64,000 nt of DNA from contig CAYFOK010000003.1 of the NCBI GenBank assembly GCA_964344685.1, positions 62,001-126,000 of the forward strand, written 5' to 3'. This DNA comes from Scalindua sp964344685 (lineage in GTDB: Bacteria > Planctomycetota > Brocadiia > Brocadiales > Scalinduaceae). The position numbers were made by a program, and so were the translations under genes. How positions within the stretch are numbered: the first letter of the stretch is position 1; each line of letters starts with the position of its first letter. Positions 53,698-63,519 of the stretch are shown one piece after another. The notes below the pieces were generated by a model. The model made no database searches and had not been told where the DNA came from. It was given only the letters and a program-made list of their open reading frames with translations.

Positions 53698-54648
53698 ATG
53701 GATAACTTAGCACTCAAGCCAGATGACAGAGTATTAATTCTCGGGGGAACCGGCTTTATAGGCAGAAGGCTGGTTTCCGAACTTACCGGGAAAAACATCA
53801 GGCTGAAGCTGCTTGTACGTAACCCGTCAAGAGTGCCTGCCAATATTCTGAAAAACAGAGATATTGAAATTGTAAAGGGTGACATAGTCATTGGAGATGG
53901 ACTTGGAGAAGCTGTCCGTGGAATTCATACTGCATACTACCTTGTTCACTCCATGGGCGGCAAGAGTATATTTAAAAGTACCGAATTCGCCCGGATGGAT
54001 AAAGAAGCTGCCGAAAATTTTATAAAAGCTGCAGATACAGCAGGAATTAAAAGGGTGATTTACCTTGGAGGCCTTGGAGAGACCGGAAAAGATCTTTCGG
54101 AACATCTCAGAAGCAGAGAAGAGGTCGCCGAAATACTTTCGTCTGGAAAGCTTAAGGCTACAATACTTCGTGCGGCCGTAATTATAGGGGCAAAAGGTGC
54201 GTCTTATGTTATGCTGAAATATTTAGTAGAACGCCTGCCTGTTATGATATGTCCAAAATGGATAGATACTAAGATTCAGCCGATTGCGGTAAAGGATGTA
54301 CTGGCATACCTTACAGGATGCCTGCTTAATCCGGACACAGCAGGTAAAAAATTTGATATCGGTGGGCCTGAGGTCCTTACCTACAGGGAGATGATGCAGC
54401 AGTATACAGATGCCGTAGGAATTCCCAGAAGGATTATTTTTCGTGCACCTGTTTTGTCACCCCGTCTTGCCGCCTACTGGGTGGACCTTGTTACTCCGGT
54501 ACCCTCAGGGATAGCACATCCTCTGATAGAAGGATTGAAAAACGAGGTGATATGTCTTGATGACAGTATTACGAAATATATTCCTATAGAAAGAACACCA
54601 TTTAAGGACGCGGTAAAAATTGCAGTTTCCAAAGAAAAGAAAAATTAA
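53698..54648 (+). CDS. Atypical short-chain (NmrA/NDUFA9-like) NAD(P)-binding protein
   Basis: The 316-residue protein starts with ILGGTGFIGRRLVSELTGK, the GGxGxxG Rossmann loop, and has TAYYLVHSMGG, KRVIYLGGLGETG and KFDIGGPEVLTYREMMQQY. This is the atypical SDR pattern of complex I NDUFA9-like and NmrA-like proteins, often without an active-site Tyr-Lys pair. It may bind a nucleotide as a sensor or act as an epimerase. It is not in a clear operon. Confidence 0.85.
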   Translation: MDNLALKPDDRVLILGGTGFIGRRLVSELTGKNIRLKLLVRNPSRVPANILKNRDIEIVKGDIVIGDGLGEAVRGIHTAYYLVHSMGGKSIFKSTEFARMDKEAAENFIKAADTAGIKRVIYLGGLGETGKDLSEHLRSREEVAEILSSGKLKATILRAAVIIGAKGASYVMLKYLVERLPVMICPKWIDTKIQPIAVKDVLAYLTGCLLNPDTAGKKFDIGGPEVLTYREMMQQYTDAVGIPRRIIFRAPVLSPRLAAYWVDLVTPVPSGIAHPLIEGLKNEVICLDDSITKYIPIERTPFKDAVKIAVSKEKKN

Positions 54649-54773
54649 ACAAATGGTAGTAATCATTGCAGGACGGAACCTGATTGAGTTATCAGCATAA
54701 TAATTATTTATGACAAGGATCTCATTATTTTTTATGGAATTTGAACTTTTTTTATTAAGAAAGGCTGGATGTT

Positions 54774-55277
54774 ATGTACAAAAAATTAGCTATACTAATG
54801 GTCTTTTTGGCTATATGTCTTACGGTTGAAGTCAGAGCAGAAGAGTCTGGCACTGCACCTGCTGAACAGAAAGAGGAAAAGAGTGAACTGGCAAAATTGT
54901 TGTCTTATGTGGATGAGGATTATAAAGCTCTTCGGGCTTTATCAGGATATACCAAATACAAAAAAGAGGACTGGAAACTAATCAAGCAGTCAGGAGAAAA
55001 TATCTTAAAAGTAGCAAAGGTATTAAGAAGGGATTATGCAAGGCCGGAAGACCGGAGATATGAACAACTGATGAAAAAGATGCAGGACTCTGCAAATGCA
55101 TTAGTTAAGCTGGCAGAAGATGATAAGAAACCCGGTGCTGTTGAAGATGCACAATGGCACGTAAGAAATTTACGACAGTCATGCTCGCTGTGTCATAAAC
55201 ATCTGGACATTCATATCTACCCTCAATTGTTCAAGGGGAAAAAATCAGAGATAAAAGCAAAAAGATTGAAGGAGTAG
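54774..55277 (+). CDS. Cytochrome c-prime-like monohaem protein
   Basis: The 167-residue protein has a signal peptide (KLAILMVFLAICLTVEVRA) and a helical body ending in SCSLCHKHL, a single CxxCH near the C-terminus. That position and the helix-rich body suit the cytochrome c-prime/class II fold (four-helix bundle). Such proteins bind NO or act as small electron carriers. An AAGAAAGGC site precedes the ATG. Confidence 0.83.
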   Translation: MYKKLAILMVFLAICLTVEVRAEESGTAPAEQKEEKSELAKLLSYVDEDYKALRALSGYTKYKKEDWKLIKQSGENILKVAKVLRRDYARPEDRRYEQLMKKMQDSANALVKLAEDDKKPGAVEDAQWHVRNLRQSCSLCHKHLDIHIYPQLFKGKKSEIKAKRLKE

Positions 55278-55476
55278 TTTTCTATAACAACTAAATAGAG
55301 AAGGATTTACCAGGATACTTATTTTCCGGCCTTTTCCATATTATTAATCCCTGCGGTTGTAAAAGGCTGAAAATTAGTAGCGGTGTACACATTTCTGCTA
55401 ATCTATGAATGATTGTTGAAGGATGTTTTATTCACAAATTTTACGTTGATAAATAATAGATTTTTGTAATAGTCTT

Positions 55477-55692
55477 TTACTCTTCCACTTGGATACCATT
55501 TCCTTTGAAGTGTTCAAGCACTTCTCTTAATTGCTCTTCCGTACAATCTTCAATCTGGTAAACGTCTTTTACTCCATCCCTGAACAGTAAGAGGAGATGG
55601 TCTTTATCATCCTTATAGACGCTTTTAAGATACTCACTGGAGAGCCATGGTGTGATTATTTCCATAAAATCATTTAAACTACACGTCTTCAT
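55477..55692 (-). CDS. Small protein, unknown
   Basis: The 71-residue protein (MKTCSLNDFMEIITPWLSSE, KDHLLLLFRDGVKDVYQIED) has alternating strand-helix character and a clear AGGAGC-type ribosome binding site a few bases upstream. I do not recognise a family or motif. It is transcribed opposite to its neighbours. Confidence 0.6.
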   Translation of the reverse strand: MKTCSLNDFMEIITPWLSSEYLKSVYKDDKDHLLLLFRDGVKDVYQIEDCTEEQLREVLEHFKGNGIQVEE

Positions 55693-55865
55693 TTAAGCAG
55701 CTCCTTCCATTAATTAATGACTAAGCATATAAAACCAGAATATCTATTTTTTCGGCGTTCAAATCATATTTTATACTTTATTAACTTCCTATCAATAATT
55801 AAATTATGTAAAATGAATAGTATATATACTTGAAATTCTACAGTTCAGACATTTTGTAAAAACCA

Positions 55866-57137
55866 ATGTTAAACAAAAAACTATTATTTATTGCGGCAAT
55901 TGTTGTATTGAGCATGGGATGCCGTTCGGTTGCAAATACTGTTAAGAGCGACAGGCTGAGGAACTTTCCTGCTGAAATAAGCACAGGGGATATTATTCAT
56001 ATCGCAACAGGTGAGAAGATAACATTTTCACAACTTGCCGATTCTTTTGACGGTGCAAGGATAATCTATGTAGGAGAGATTCACTCAAACAGGGAATCTC
56101 ATGAATTAGAGCTGCAGGTTCTTAAGGAGTTTTATAAGAGAAGCGATGGTAATTTAGCGGTTGGAATGGAGATGTTTAAGAGACCGCATCAGGACATTCT
56201 GGATAAATGGACATCCGGTGAGATCAGTGAGAAAGACCTGCTTTATTCAACCGACTGGGATTACGAGTGGGGATATGACTATAGTCATTACAAAGAAATT
56301 ATGGACTTTATTCGTGACAATAAGATCCCGGTTGTTGCACTGAATATTACAAAAGGATTCGGTAAAACAATAAGGAAAAAGGGGATTGAAGGTTTGAGTG
56401 AAGAGGAGAGAAAAACTCTGCCTGAAATTGACACTACAGACGTCTACCACAGAAGGTACCTGGAAAGGATATTACAGAGCCACGGCCATGGCGATACAGA
56501 TATGAGTGGCCTCTTTGAGAAATTTTATCTGGTACAGTGTGTCTGGGAAGATGTTATGGCCGATAGTATAACCAGATATCTATCCTCTCCAGAGGCAAAA
56601 GACAAAAAGTTTCTGGTTTTCGTAGGAGGGGGTCATATCATTTATCATTTTGGTGTTCCAAAAAGAGTTTACCGGGCCAACCGTCTCCCCTATCTAACTA
56701 TTCAATCCTATGAGAAGAGACCTCTTAATCCGGAAAATGACCACCCACTGTTTGCAGGGGATATACCCCTTCAGCCGGCAGATTATGTGAAGGTTATTCA
56801 GCTGCCCAAACCGGAGGGAACCAAGATAGTGCTGGGAGTAATGATTCGAAATATGACTGAAGGAGAAACAGAAGAGGAGAGTAGCAGCAAAGATGAAAAG
56901 GAGCAGGAATATAAGGTTGTTATGGACAGCGTACGAGAAGACAGTCCTGCCGGAAAGGCCGGTCTGCAGGCAGGTGATATTATTCTTTCAATGGACGGTG
57001 AGACGGTAAACAGGGTATTTGATGTAATCTATCATGTTCGACAGAAAAAGGATGGAGACACCTGCAGAATTGAAATACTGCGCGGGAAAGAAGAAATTAC
57101 GGTAGACGTAACCTTCTTTGAAACAAAAATACATTGA
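55866..57137 (+). CDS. ChaN-like haem-binding lipoprotein with PDZ domain
   Basis: A lipobox (VVLSMGC) opens the 423-residue protein. The body has YVGEIHSNRESHELE, GMEMFKRPHQ and VFVGGGHIIYHFGVPK, the blocks of ChaN-type Cofac_haem_bdg proteins. A C-terminal PDZ domain follows (DSPAGKAGLQAGDIILSMDG). ChaN binds haem as stacked pairs; the PDZ addition suggests partner binding. Near the cytochromes and flavohaemoglobin it may serve haem handling. It starts without a strong ribosome binding site. Confidence 0.88.
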   Translation: MLNKKLLFIAAIVVLSMGCRSVANTVKSDRLRNFPAEISTGDIIHIATGEKITFSQLADSFDGARIIYVGEIHSNRESHELELQVLKEFYKRSDGNLAVGMEMFKRPHQDILDKWTSGEISEKDLLYSTDWDYEWGYDYSHYKEIMDFIRDNKIPVVALNITKGFGKTIRKKGIEGLSEEERKTLPEIDTTDVYHRRYLERILQSHGHGDTDMSGLFEKFYLVQCVWEDVMADSITRYLSSPEAKDKKFLVFVGGGHIIYHFGVPKRVYRANRLPYLTIQSYEKRPLNPENDHPLFAGDIPLQPADYVKVIQLPKPEGTKIVLGVMIRNMTEGETEEESSSKDEKEQEYKVVMDSVREDSPAGKAGLQAGDIILSMDGETVNRVFDVIYHVRQKKDGDTCRIEILRGKEEITVDVTFFETKIH

Positions 57138-57191
57138 TGAGAATCATTCAACATAACAAGCAGAAATAGACACTGTTTTTAGAAACCGAAG

Positions 57192-58382
57192 ATGAACCTT
57201 ACAGACAAGACAATAAAGACCATCAAAGCAACGGCACCTATAATTGAGCAAAATACGGCAGAGTTGACAAAGAAGTTTTATCCGTTTCTGTTCACTCGTA
57301 ATCCTACGATAAAAATCTTTTTCAACCGGGAGCATGTGCGTAACGGTACACTGCCACGAGCAGTGACTGCGTCAATTATAGAGTATGCCAATAACATCGA
57401 TAATCTTGACGCAATTAAACCGCTTATAAATGATATAGCGGAAAAACACGCTTCATTGAACATTAAGCCTGTACAATACTCTGTTGTTATTAAATGCATG
57501 TTGGAAGTGATTGGAAAGTCACTTGGAACTAAAGGGACCCATGCGGCAAAGAGAGCCTGGGAAGAGGCTCTTGAAAATCTTGCAAATATTATCATTGAAG
57601 CTGAAACCAGAAAATACGAAGAGACATTGGCAAAAGAGGGTGGTTGGAAAGGTTACAAAAAATTTATCATCACTGACAAAGTAAATGAAAGTAATTTAAT
57701 AACCTCATTCTACCTTAAGCCGGCAGACGGTAGGACAATTGTAACCAGTAAAGCAGGCCAGTATATCAGTATTATGCTGGAGTTACCTGAAAAAGGAACT
57801 GTTTTTCGCAACTATTCACTCTCAAGCAGCCCGAATAGTAACTACTATCGAATTTCAGTAAAACGGGAAGAAAACGGCCTGGTATCAAATTACCTCCACG
57901 ATACGCTTTGTCAGGGAGACAAAGTGAGTGTAAACCCCCCTTACGGCCTTTTATGTCTTAACGAAACAGATAAGCCGGCGGTACTTATCAGTGGAGGTGT
58001 CGGGATAACCCCGATGATGAGTATCTTACAGAATGCTGCTGATCAAAAGCTAACCAGACAGGTATACTTTATTCATGGAACACGTAACCAGGGTACACAC
58101 GCATTCAAGAATGATGTTGTAACTCTTACAGCAGATCACAAGAATTTTTGCCACCATTTTTTTTATTCCAGAAATTCGGTAAAGTCTGTTGATACTGCAC
58201 CTGGAAGAATTACTATGAACTCGGTAAAAGAGATTGTAAACCATCAAAAAGACGCGGAGTTTTATCTCTGCGGCCCGGCACAAATGATGAGAGATTTATA
58301 CCTGGAATTAATTAATTGGGGTGTCACTCCAAACAATATTATCTATGAATATTTTGGCCCTAAAAGGGATATTACCGGATGA
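57192..58382 (+). CDS. hmp: Flavohaemoglobin (nitric oxide dioxygenase)
   Basis: The 396-residue protein has an N-terminal globin (proximal His in AEKHASLNIKPVQY), FAD-binding RNYSLSSSPNSNYYRISVKR and NAD-binding VLISGGVGITPMMSIL and EFYLCGPAQMM. These are the domains of Hmp in their usual order and length. The enzyme oxidises NO to nitrate. It follows the ChaN-PDZ gene by 54 bp. In an NO-using or nitrite-using organism this is a protective enzyme. Confidence 0.95.
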   Translation: MNLTDKTIKTIKATAPIIEQNTAELTKKFYPFLFTRNPTIKIFFNREHVRNGTLPRAVTASIIEYANNIDNLDAIKPLINDIAEKHASLNIKPVQYSVVIKCMLEVIGKSLGTKGTHAAKRAWEEALENLANIIIEAETRKYEETLAKEGGWKGYKKFIITDKVNESNLITSFYLKPADGRTIVTSKAGQYISIMLELPEKGTVFRNYSLSSSPNSNYYRISVKREENGLVSNYLHDTLCQGDKVSVNPPYGLLCLNETDKPAVLISGGVGITPMMSILQNAADQKLTRQVYFIHGTRNQGTHAFKNDVVTLTADHKNFCHHFFYSRNSVKSVDTAPGRITMNSVKEIVNHQKDAEFYLCGPAQMMRDLYLELINWGVTPNNIIYEYFGPKRDITG

Positions 58383-58460
58383 ATCAATATAGGTTAAGTT
58401 TATAGAAGAGAGAAAAATGAAATGTAAAGATAAACTAATTCAGTATAAGGAGGTGTTACT

Positions 58461-59357
58461 ATGAAAGTAGCAGTAACCGGTTCATCAGGACTTATAGGTA
58501 CCAGCCTGGTATCATTTTTATCAAAGAAGGATGTTGCTGTCTGTAAAATTGTACGTGAAAACCCAAAAGATGATGATATTTCCTGGAAACCAGAAGGTGG
58601 AGATTGGGATTCTGCTTTCTCCGGAGGTATTGACGGAATTGTCCACCTGGCGGGCGAAAACATTGCATTAGGGAAATGGACCAAGTCTAAAAAGGAAAAA
58701 ATCAGAAAGAGTCGAATTGAAGGGACCAAGAGACTTTGCGAGCATATCTTAAAACTACCTACACCCCCTTCTGTCTTTGTCTGTGCATCAGCAATAGGCT
58801 ACTATGGTGACAGAGGTATGGAGTTCTTGAATGAAAGCAGTTCAAGAGGAAGCGGATTCCTGCCGGATGTATGCCTCGGCTGGGAAGAAGCAGCAAATAA
58901 AGTCTCGGATGCTGGAATCAGGGTTGTTAATGTAAGGTTTGGTATAGTTCTCAGCAAAAATGGCGGCGCCCTGGCAAAAATGCTGACTCCTTTTAAGATA
59001 GGAATGGGAGGTAAAGTTGGTAGCGGCACACAGTACATGAGCTGGGTAGCCATGGACGATGTTACGGGCGCAATTTATCACGCATTGACAACCGACTTGC
59101 TGAAAGGGCCGGTAAATGTAACGGCTCCAAACCCGGTAACAAATAAGGAGTTCACCAATACGCTTGGGAAGGTGCTAAACAGGTTGACCGTAATGCCAAT
59201 GCCTGCCTTTGCTGCCAGGCTTGCATTTGGAGAGATGGCAAATGATCTGCTACTCGCAAGTACGAGGGTTGCGCCAAAGAGGCTCTCAGATTCCGGATAT
59301 GAATTTCAATATACTGAACTAGAATCTGCCCTAAAGCATATTTTAAATACAGAGTAA
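58461..59357 (+). CDS. YfcH/SDR39U1-type NAD(P)-binding epimerase
   Basis: The 298-residue protein begins MKVAVTGSSGLIGTSLVSFL, with the Rossmann GxxGxxG, and has VHLAGENIALGKWTKSKKE, VCASAIGYYGDRG and the C-terminal APKRLSDSGYEFQY typical of the TIGR01777/DUF1731 family. A TATAAGGAGGTG ribosome binding site precedes it. Exact substrate is unknown for this family. Confidence 0.92.
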   Translation: MKVAVTGSSGLIGTSLVSFLSKKDVAVCKIVRENPKDDDISWKPEGGDWDSAFSGGIDGIVHLAGENIALGKWTKSKKEKIRKSRIEGTKRLCEHILKLPTPPSVFVCASAIGYYGDRGMEFLNESSSRGSGFLPDVCLGWEEAANKVSDAGIRVVNVRFGIVLSKNGGALAKMLTPFKIGMGGKVGSGTQYMSWVAMDDVTGAIYHALTTDLLKGPVNVTAPNPVTNKEFTNTLGKVLNRLTVMPMPAFAARLAFGEMANDLLLASTRVAPKRLSDSGYEFQYTELESALKHILNTE

Positions 59358-59371
59358 CAGGCAGTAGCCTT

Positions 59372-59893
59372 TTACTCTGTATCTATAAGCAGTTGTTCGA
59401 TTCTTTTTTTTACTTTCTTGCTGTCAGGTCTGGTCATTGGTGCGAAACGGTCAACGATACTTCCGGCACGGTCAACAAGGAACTTTGTAAAGTTCCATTT
59501 AATAGTGCCGGAAAATCCGGGATTTGTATCCTTAGTAGTCAGAAATTCATATAAGGGAGATATGTTATTTCCTTTAACAGAGATTTTGGAAAACAGTGGA
59601 AAAGAGACGTCATACTTTAGAGAGCAGAACTGTTTTATCTCACTGTTTGTCCCTGGTTCCTGGCTCAAAAAATTATTTGCGGGAAATCCCAGGACGAAAA
59701 ATCCGTTCTCCTTAAACTCCTGATACAACTTCTGAAGTCCCTTATATTGGGGCGTAAAACCACATTTACTTGCAACATTTACTATCAGTAAAACCTTATT
59801 TCTGAATATTTCAAAGGCGACAGGATTACTATCAATATCATTCATCGTAAACTCATAAATTGACCTTTCCTTCATTCTAAAATATCCATTCAA
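59372..59893 (-). CDS. Glutathione peroxidase (Cys type)
   Basis: The 173-residue protein has NVASKCGFTPQYKGLQKLY, with the peroxidatic Cys, then LGFPANNF and IKWNFTKFLVD, giving the Cys, Gln/Asn and Trp of the tetrad. The frame could start at Met7 (59875), but neither start has a strong ribosome binding site. No signal peptide, so it is cytoplasmic. It is transcribed opposite to the epimerase. Confidence 0.92.
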   Translation of the reverse strand: MNGYFRMKERSIYEFTMNDIDSNPVAFEIFRNKVLLIVNVASKCGFTPQYKGLQKLYQEFKENGFFVLGFPANNFLSQEPGTNSEIKQFCSLKYDVSFPLFSKISVKGNNISPLYEFLTTKDTNPGFSGTIKWNFTKFLVDRAGSIVDRFAPMTRPDSKKVKKRIEQLLIDTE

Positions 59894-60110
59894 TTTTCAG
59901 TGAATATAAACCATAAAAAGTATATTTTATGTATTTTCATTAATCAAGATTAAAAGAGATACTGAAATGAATAAAGAGAGGCTTTAACCATAAATGCCAA
60001 CCCATATCTCCCTGAAAAAGTGAAATATTTACTGTAGCAATAACAATCAGGTTGCTATATATTTAACATTATCTGTATGACCTGATAATAGGGAAAAAGG
60101 AAAGACATAA

Positions 60111-60587
60111 ATGAAATCTTCACTGATAATTTCTGTTTTTATTCTAGTGACTATTACCATCACCGCTTCATGCAGAAAACCTGATGAAGTGGAAATTGAC
60201 GATACAAAAGAATATACACTGCTTCAGGACGATCTGGCACGGTCAATGAAAAAAGCATCTCTTGTTATGAGGAGATTGTCACGGGCTGTAAAGAATAACG
60301 ACTGGGTTGAAATTGATATGTGGACACAAGAGATTAAAGACGGTATCGGCTTCACTTGTGTAACACAATATATGAGGGAGAAAAATGATATTTCATTAAG
60401 ATTTATCATGTTAAGTAATCAATTTAACAGCGCTCTAAACAAATTAATGTTAGCCAGTAAAAAACATTATTCCGAGAGAGCAAATTTAGAATTTAACAAT
60501 TTAGTATATTCGTGTGACGCGTGTCATGAAAGTTTTAATAAAGACGCGGAAGGCAAGCTGGATTTTAGTAATGCAGGAGAAGAATAG
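60111..60587 (+). CDS. Monohaem cytochrome c-prime-like lipoprotein
   Basis: The 158-residue protein has a short hydrophobic start (SLIISVFILVTITITASC) with a lipobox-like Cys, a helical body (ARSMKKASLVMRRLSRAVKN) and CDACH near the C-terminus. This resembles class II c-prime cytochromes, as in the gene at 54774. An AAAAAGGAAAG precedes the ATG. The gene directly abuts the methyltransferase at 60588, so they are translated as one unit. Confidence 0.8.
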   Translation: MKSSLIISVFILVTITITASCRKPDEVEIDDTKEYTLLQDDLARSMKKASLVMRRLSRAVKNNDWVEIDMWTQEIKDGIGFTCVTQYMREKNDISLRFIMLSNQFNSALNKLMLASKKHYSERANLEFNNLVYSCDACHESFNKDAEGKLDFSNAGEE

Positions 60588-62228
60588 ATGACAGGAGACA
60601 AATTACAGCAGAGTTATGAAGACGTACCTTACGCCCATTTGAGCTACCCTCAGACGCATCCCGACAGGTTGGGAATGCTGGCGACAATTATGGGAATGCA
60701 GCCTGCACCAGTAACTGACTGCAGGGTGCTTGAGTTGGGATGTGCCGTGGGAGGGAATATAATACCTATGGCATACGGACTGCCGGGAAGCAGATTTCTG
60801 GGTATAGATTTCTCCCCCGGCCAGATAAAGGCCGGAAAAAAAGCTGTTGACAGCCTGGGGCTGGATAACATAAATCTAATGCAGGCCGATATATTGTCTT
60901 TAAGCGAAGACATTGGTAAATTCGACTATATCATCGCGCACGGTGTTTATTCATGGACCCCAGAGCCTGTTCGCAACCGGCTTATGGAAATCAGTAAAGA
61001 GAATCTGTCACCGGACGGAATAGTATATATCAGTTTCAACGCATTTCCCGGTTGGCGCATGCAGGGTATAATGCGGGACATGATGATGTACCATACTCGA
61101 AATATAGAGAAACCCAGTGACAGGCTGGCAAAAGCTCAGGAGCTGATTAGCTTTATGGCAAAATCTGTAAATGTCAAAGATCAGTACGGCGTATTCCTCA
61201 ACGCTTATACCAGTCTACTGAATGTGTATAATCAGTTTGACATTCAAAGACGCCGGAACACTAAGGAAGATGAATTCGGCCTCCTGCATGATGATCTGGA
61301 AGAGGTTAACGACGCATTTTATTTTCATGAGGTTGTGGAACACGCATCCCGGCATGGACTACAGTATTTGATAGATGCAGATTTCTCAAAATCCATGATC
61401 AGCAATATGAAACAGGAGACAGCAGAGACATTACTCAATATGAGCGGAGATGTAGTTGCATTGGAACAATATATGGATTTCCTGCGCAATTGTAATTTCC
61501 GCCAGATATTGCTCTGTCATAAAGAGATAAACGTTAATCGGCTTGTAAAGGGAAGCAAATCCTGGCTTTCAAAGTTATACGCTGCCAGCCATACTCAGCC
61601 GGTAATAGACAATGTAAACATTCCGGATAGCAGCAGGCTTACATTACAAAGCGCATCTGGCGCTGAATTCTCAACTGATCATCATGTTACTAAGGCGGCA
61701 CTCACATACCTGTTTCACATTTCACCTAAATCTATTTCTCTTGCAGAATTGCTGGACGAAGTAGTGCATGGCGTGTACGATAACGAATCGGCCTCTCCAG
61801 ATAAAACTGCTATCGAAAATGAGACACTTATTTTATTGGATAATCTTCTTAAAGCCTTTTCTGTTAATATAAAGCTGGTTGAATTGCGGTTTTATGAACC
61901 CAGTTACACAATAACGGCAAGTGAAAAACCTCAGGCGAGCAGAATGGCAAGATGGCAGGCAGAGCAGGGACTTACCAGGGTAACAAATCTGCGTCATGAA
62001 ATGCTGGACCTTTTGCATTTAAGCGGATTTCTATTACCCTATCTGAACGGAAAAAATGACCGTAACGCATTGTTGAAAATCATGCGTGATCTCGTACAAA
62101 ATGAGGCGGTAACCTTTACAGATAAAGATGGACAAGCAGCTGATGCAGAAACCATTAACAAGATATTAAAGCAGGAACTGGAAAAGAACCTGCAGTGGCT
62201 GGGTAAAGTAGCGCTGCTGGAGTCATAA
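60588..62228 (+). CDS. Class I methyltransferase with methyltransferase-regulatory domain
   Basis: The 546-residue protein has an N-terminal SAM-binding domain (VLELGCAVGGNIIPMAYGLP, FLGIDFSPGQI, DYIIAHGVYSWTPEPV) and a central regulatory domain (DAFYFHEVVEHASRHGLQYL, FRNCNFRQILLC-like). This matches the methyltransferase-regulatory domain of outer-membrane protein lysine methyltransferases. A winged-helix-like C-terminal part follows. The start overlaps no gene and lies next to the cytochrome stop. Likely protein or small-molecule methylation; target unknown. Confidence 0.85.
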   Translation: MTGDKLQQSYEDVPYAHLSYPQTHPDRLGMLATIMGMQPAPVTDCRVLELGCAVGGNIIPMAYGLPGSRFLGIDFSPGQIKAGKKAVDSLGLDNINLMQADILSLSEDIGKFDYIIAHGVYSWTPEPVRNRLMEISKENLSPDGIVYISFNAFPGWRMQGIMRDMMMYHTRNIEKPSDRLAKAQELISFMAKSVNVKDQYGVFLNAYTSLLNVYNQFDIQRRRNTKEDEFGLLHDDLEEVNDAFYFHEVVEHASRHGLQYLIDADFSKSMISNMKQETAETLLNMSGDVVALEQYMDFLRNCNFRQILLCHKEINVNRLVKGSKSWLSKLYAASHTQPVIDNVNIPDSSRLTLQSASGAEFSTDHHVTKAALTYLFHISPKSISLAELLDEVVHGVYDNESASPDKTAIENETLILLDNLLKAFSVNIKLVELRFYEPSYTITASEKPQASRMARWQAEQGLTRVTNLRHEMLDLLHLSGFLLPYLNGKNDRNALLKIMRDLVQNEAVTFTDKDGQAADAETINKILKQELEKNLQWLGKVALLES

Positions 62229-62295
62229 GCAAATACTAACAGTAAATTCAACATAATTATCAACAGGAAGAAATCCACAATTTAAGGATTTATGT

Positions 62296-62991
62296 ATGTT
62301 ATATAGAAAACCGGCAATTCAACTCGTAGTTTTAATACTGTTAATCGGCTTACCAGGTTATTCATTTTCTTCTCCAAATGAAGTGGAAACATACACACAG
62401 CAATGTAAAACCTTCTTAAACCGGCATTCCGGAGAATTAAAAGATGAATCCTTTGAAAAACTGCTGGGGTACATTGGCAACGCACAGATTTGTAAAATAG
62501 AAAGGATATACAATAAGCTTACAGAAGAAGAGAAGAACAGGTTAAAAGAGGTATTAATAAATATTGAAGATATAGAAAAAAGATTGTCCAGGGAGAAACT
62601 CGAACGTATTAAGGAATCCATCGCTGCAATAATGCCGGCTATAGAAAATGAGATGCTGATAGAGCGGTCAAAAAATGAATTAAAGCAGCTGGATATTCTG
62701 CTCAGAGAGAAATGGAACGGAATGCTTAAAGCATTGGAACAGGATGATATTGATAAAGCGGTAAGCTACTTTCATCATACTTCAAGTGACAGGTACAGAA
62801 AACTATTTAAAACGTTGAAACCTGACGGCAGGAGAAGAATAAGCAGGGATCTAGCAAATATTCAAATAGTAGAAGTGGTAACGAATACCGCAATATATGA
62901 AATTACAAGTGAATTGAAAGGAGAAAAGACTGCCTTTCAATTGGCATTTGTAAAAGACTTACATGGAAAATGGGTAATCAAGTCGTTCTAG
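62296..62991 (+). CDS. Exported protein with NTF2-like tail, unknown
   Basis: A signal peptide (LVVLILLIGLPGYSFS) precedes a helical region rich in Glu and Lys (EEEKNRLKEVLINIEDIEKR) and a C-terminal half with DKAVSYFHHTSSDRYRKLF and FQLAFVKDLHGKWVIKSF, a pattern seen in NTF2-like or DUF4878-type proteins. No catalytic residues were recognised. Follows the methyltransferase by 67 bp. Confidence 0.65.
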   Translation: MLYRKPAIQLVVLILLIGLPGYSFSSPNEVETYTQQCKTFLNRHSGELKDESFEKLLGYIGNAQICKIERIYNKLTEEEKNRLKEVLINIEDIEKRLSREKLERIKESIAAIMPAIENEMLIERSKNELKQLDILLREKWNGMLKALEQDDIDKAVSYFHHTSSDRYRKLFKTLKPDGRRRISRDLANIQIVEVVTNTAIYEITSELKGEKTAFQLAFVKDLHGKWVIKSF

Positions 62992-63000
62992 GAATTAAAC

Positions 63001-63486
63001 ATGGAAAAGGAAAAAATTCTATCTAATATTGAATCAGCAGTATCTCTATCAGATCATGAAGCAGTTACCGTCCTGTGGACAGCACTGACAAAGGCAGCAG
63101 ATCTCATAAAAGATGCTGGTGAAGGTAAAAACAGTATGCAAAGAATAACACTGCTGGTAAAAAAACTTTCCGAGAGGCAGATTAAAACTTTATTGAAGAA
63201 TACATCCGTTGACTCATTGGTCTTTCTTGACCCACCACTGGAAACCATACTTACTGACCCCGAAGGGACACCGGATGAAGATTCAACTATGAGAGCGATA
63301 GGAAAGCTGAGATCATCAAGAGACTCTGATCCGGAAGAATCATTGATAAATTTAGTAAGAATTCTGGAAAAAATACACTCTCACGTTTCTCAATCAGAAC
63401 CGATACCTCACGAAAAAGAAATTTTATCCATAACCTTTAAAATACTCTATTTACTTTGTATGTTGGCAATTGTAAAGCTCGATTAA
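63001..63486 (+). CDS. Helical protein, unknown
   Basis: The 161-residue product is Leu- and Ser-rich and helical (ESAVSLSDHEAVTVLWTALT, LLVKKLSERQIKTLLKNTSV). It starts nine bases after the previous stop, so it is cotranscribed with it. It has no signal peptide or recognisable domain. Its frame is supported only by length and gap. Confidence 0.55.
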   Translation: MEKEKILSNIESAVSLSDHEAVTVLWTALTKAADLIKDAGEGKNSMQRITLLVKKLSERQIKTLLKNTSVDSLVFLDPPLETILTDPEGTPDEDSTMRAIGKLRSSRDSDPEESLINLVRILEKIHSHVSQSEPIPHEKEILSITFKILYLLCMLAIVKLD

Positions 63487-63519
63487 TATCTATCAGTCAC
63501 AAAATCAGGAGAGAACAGA

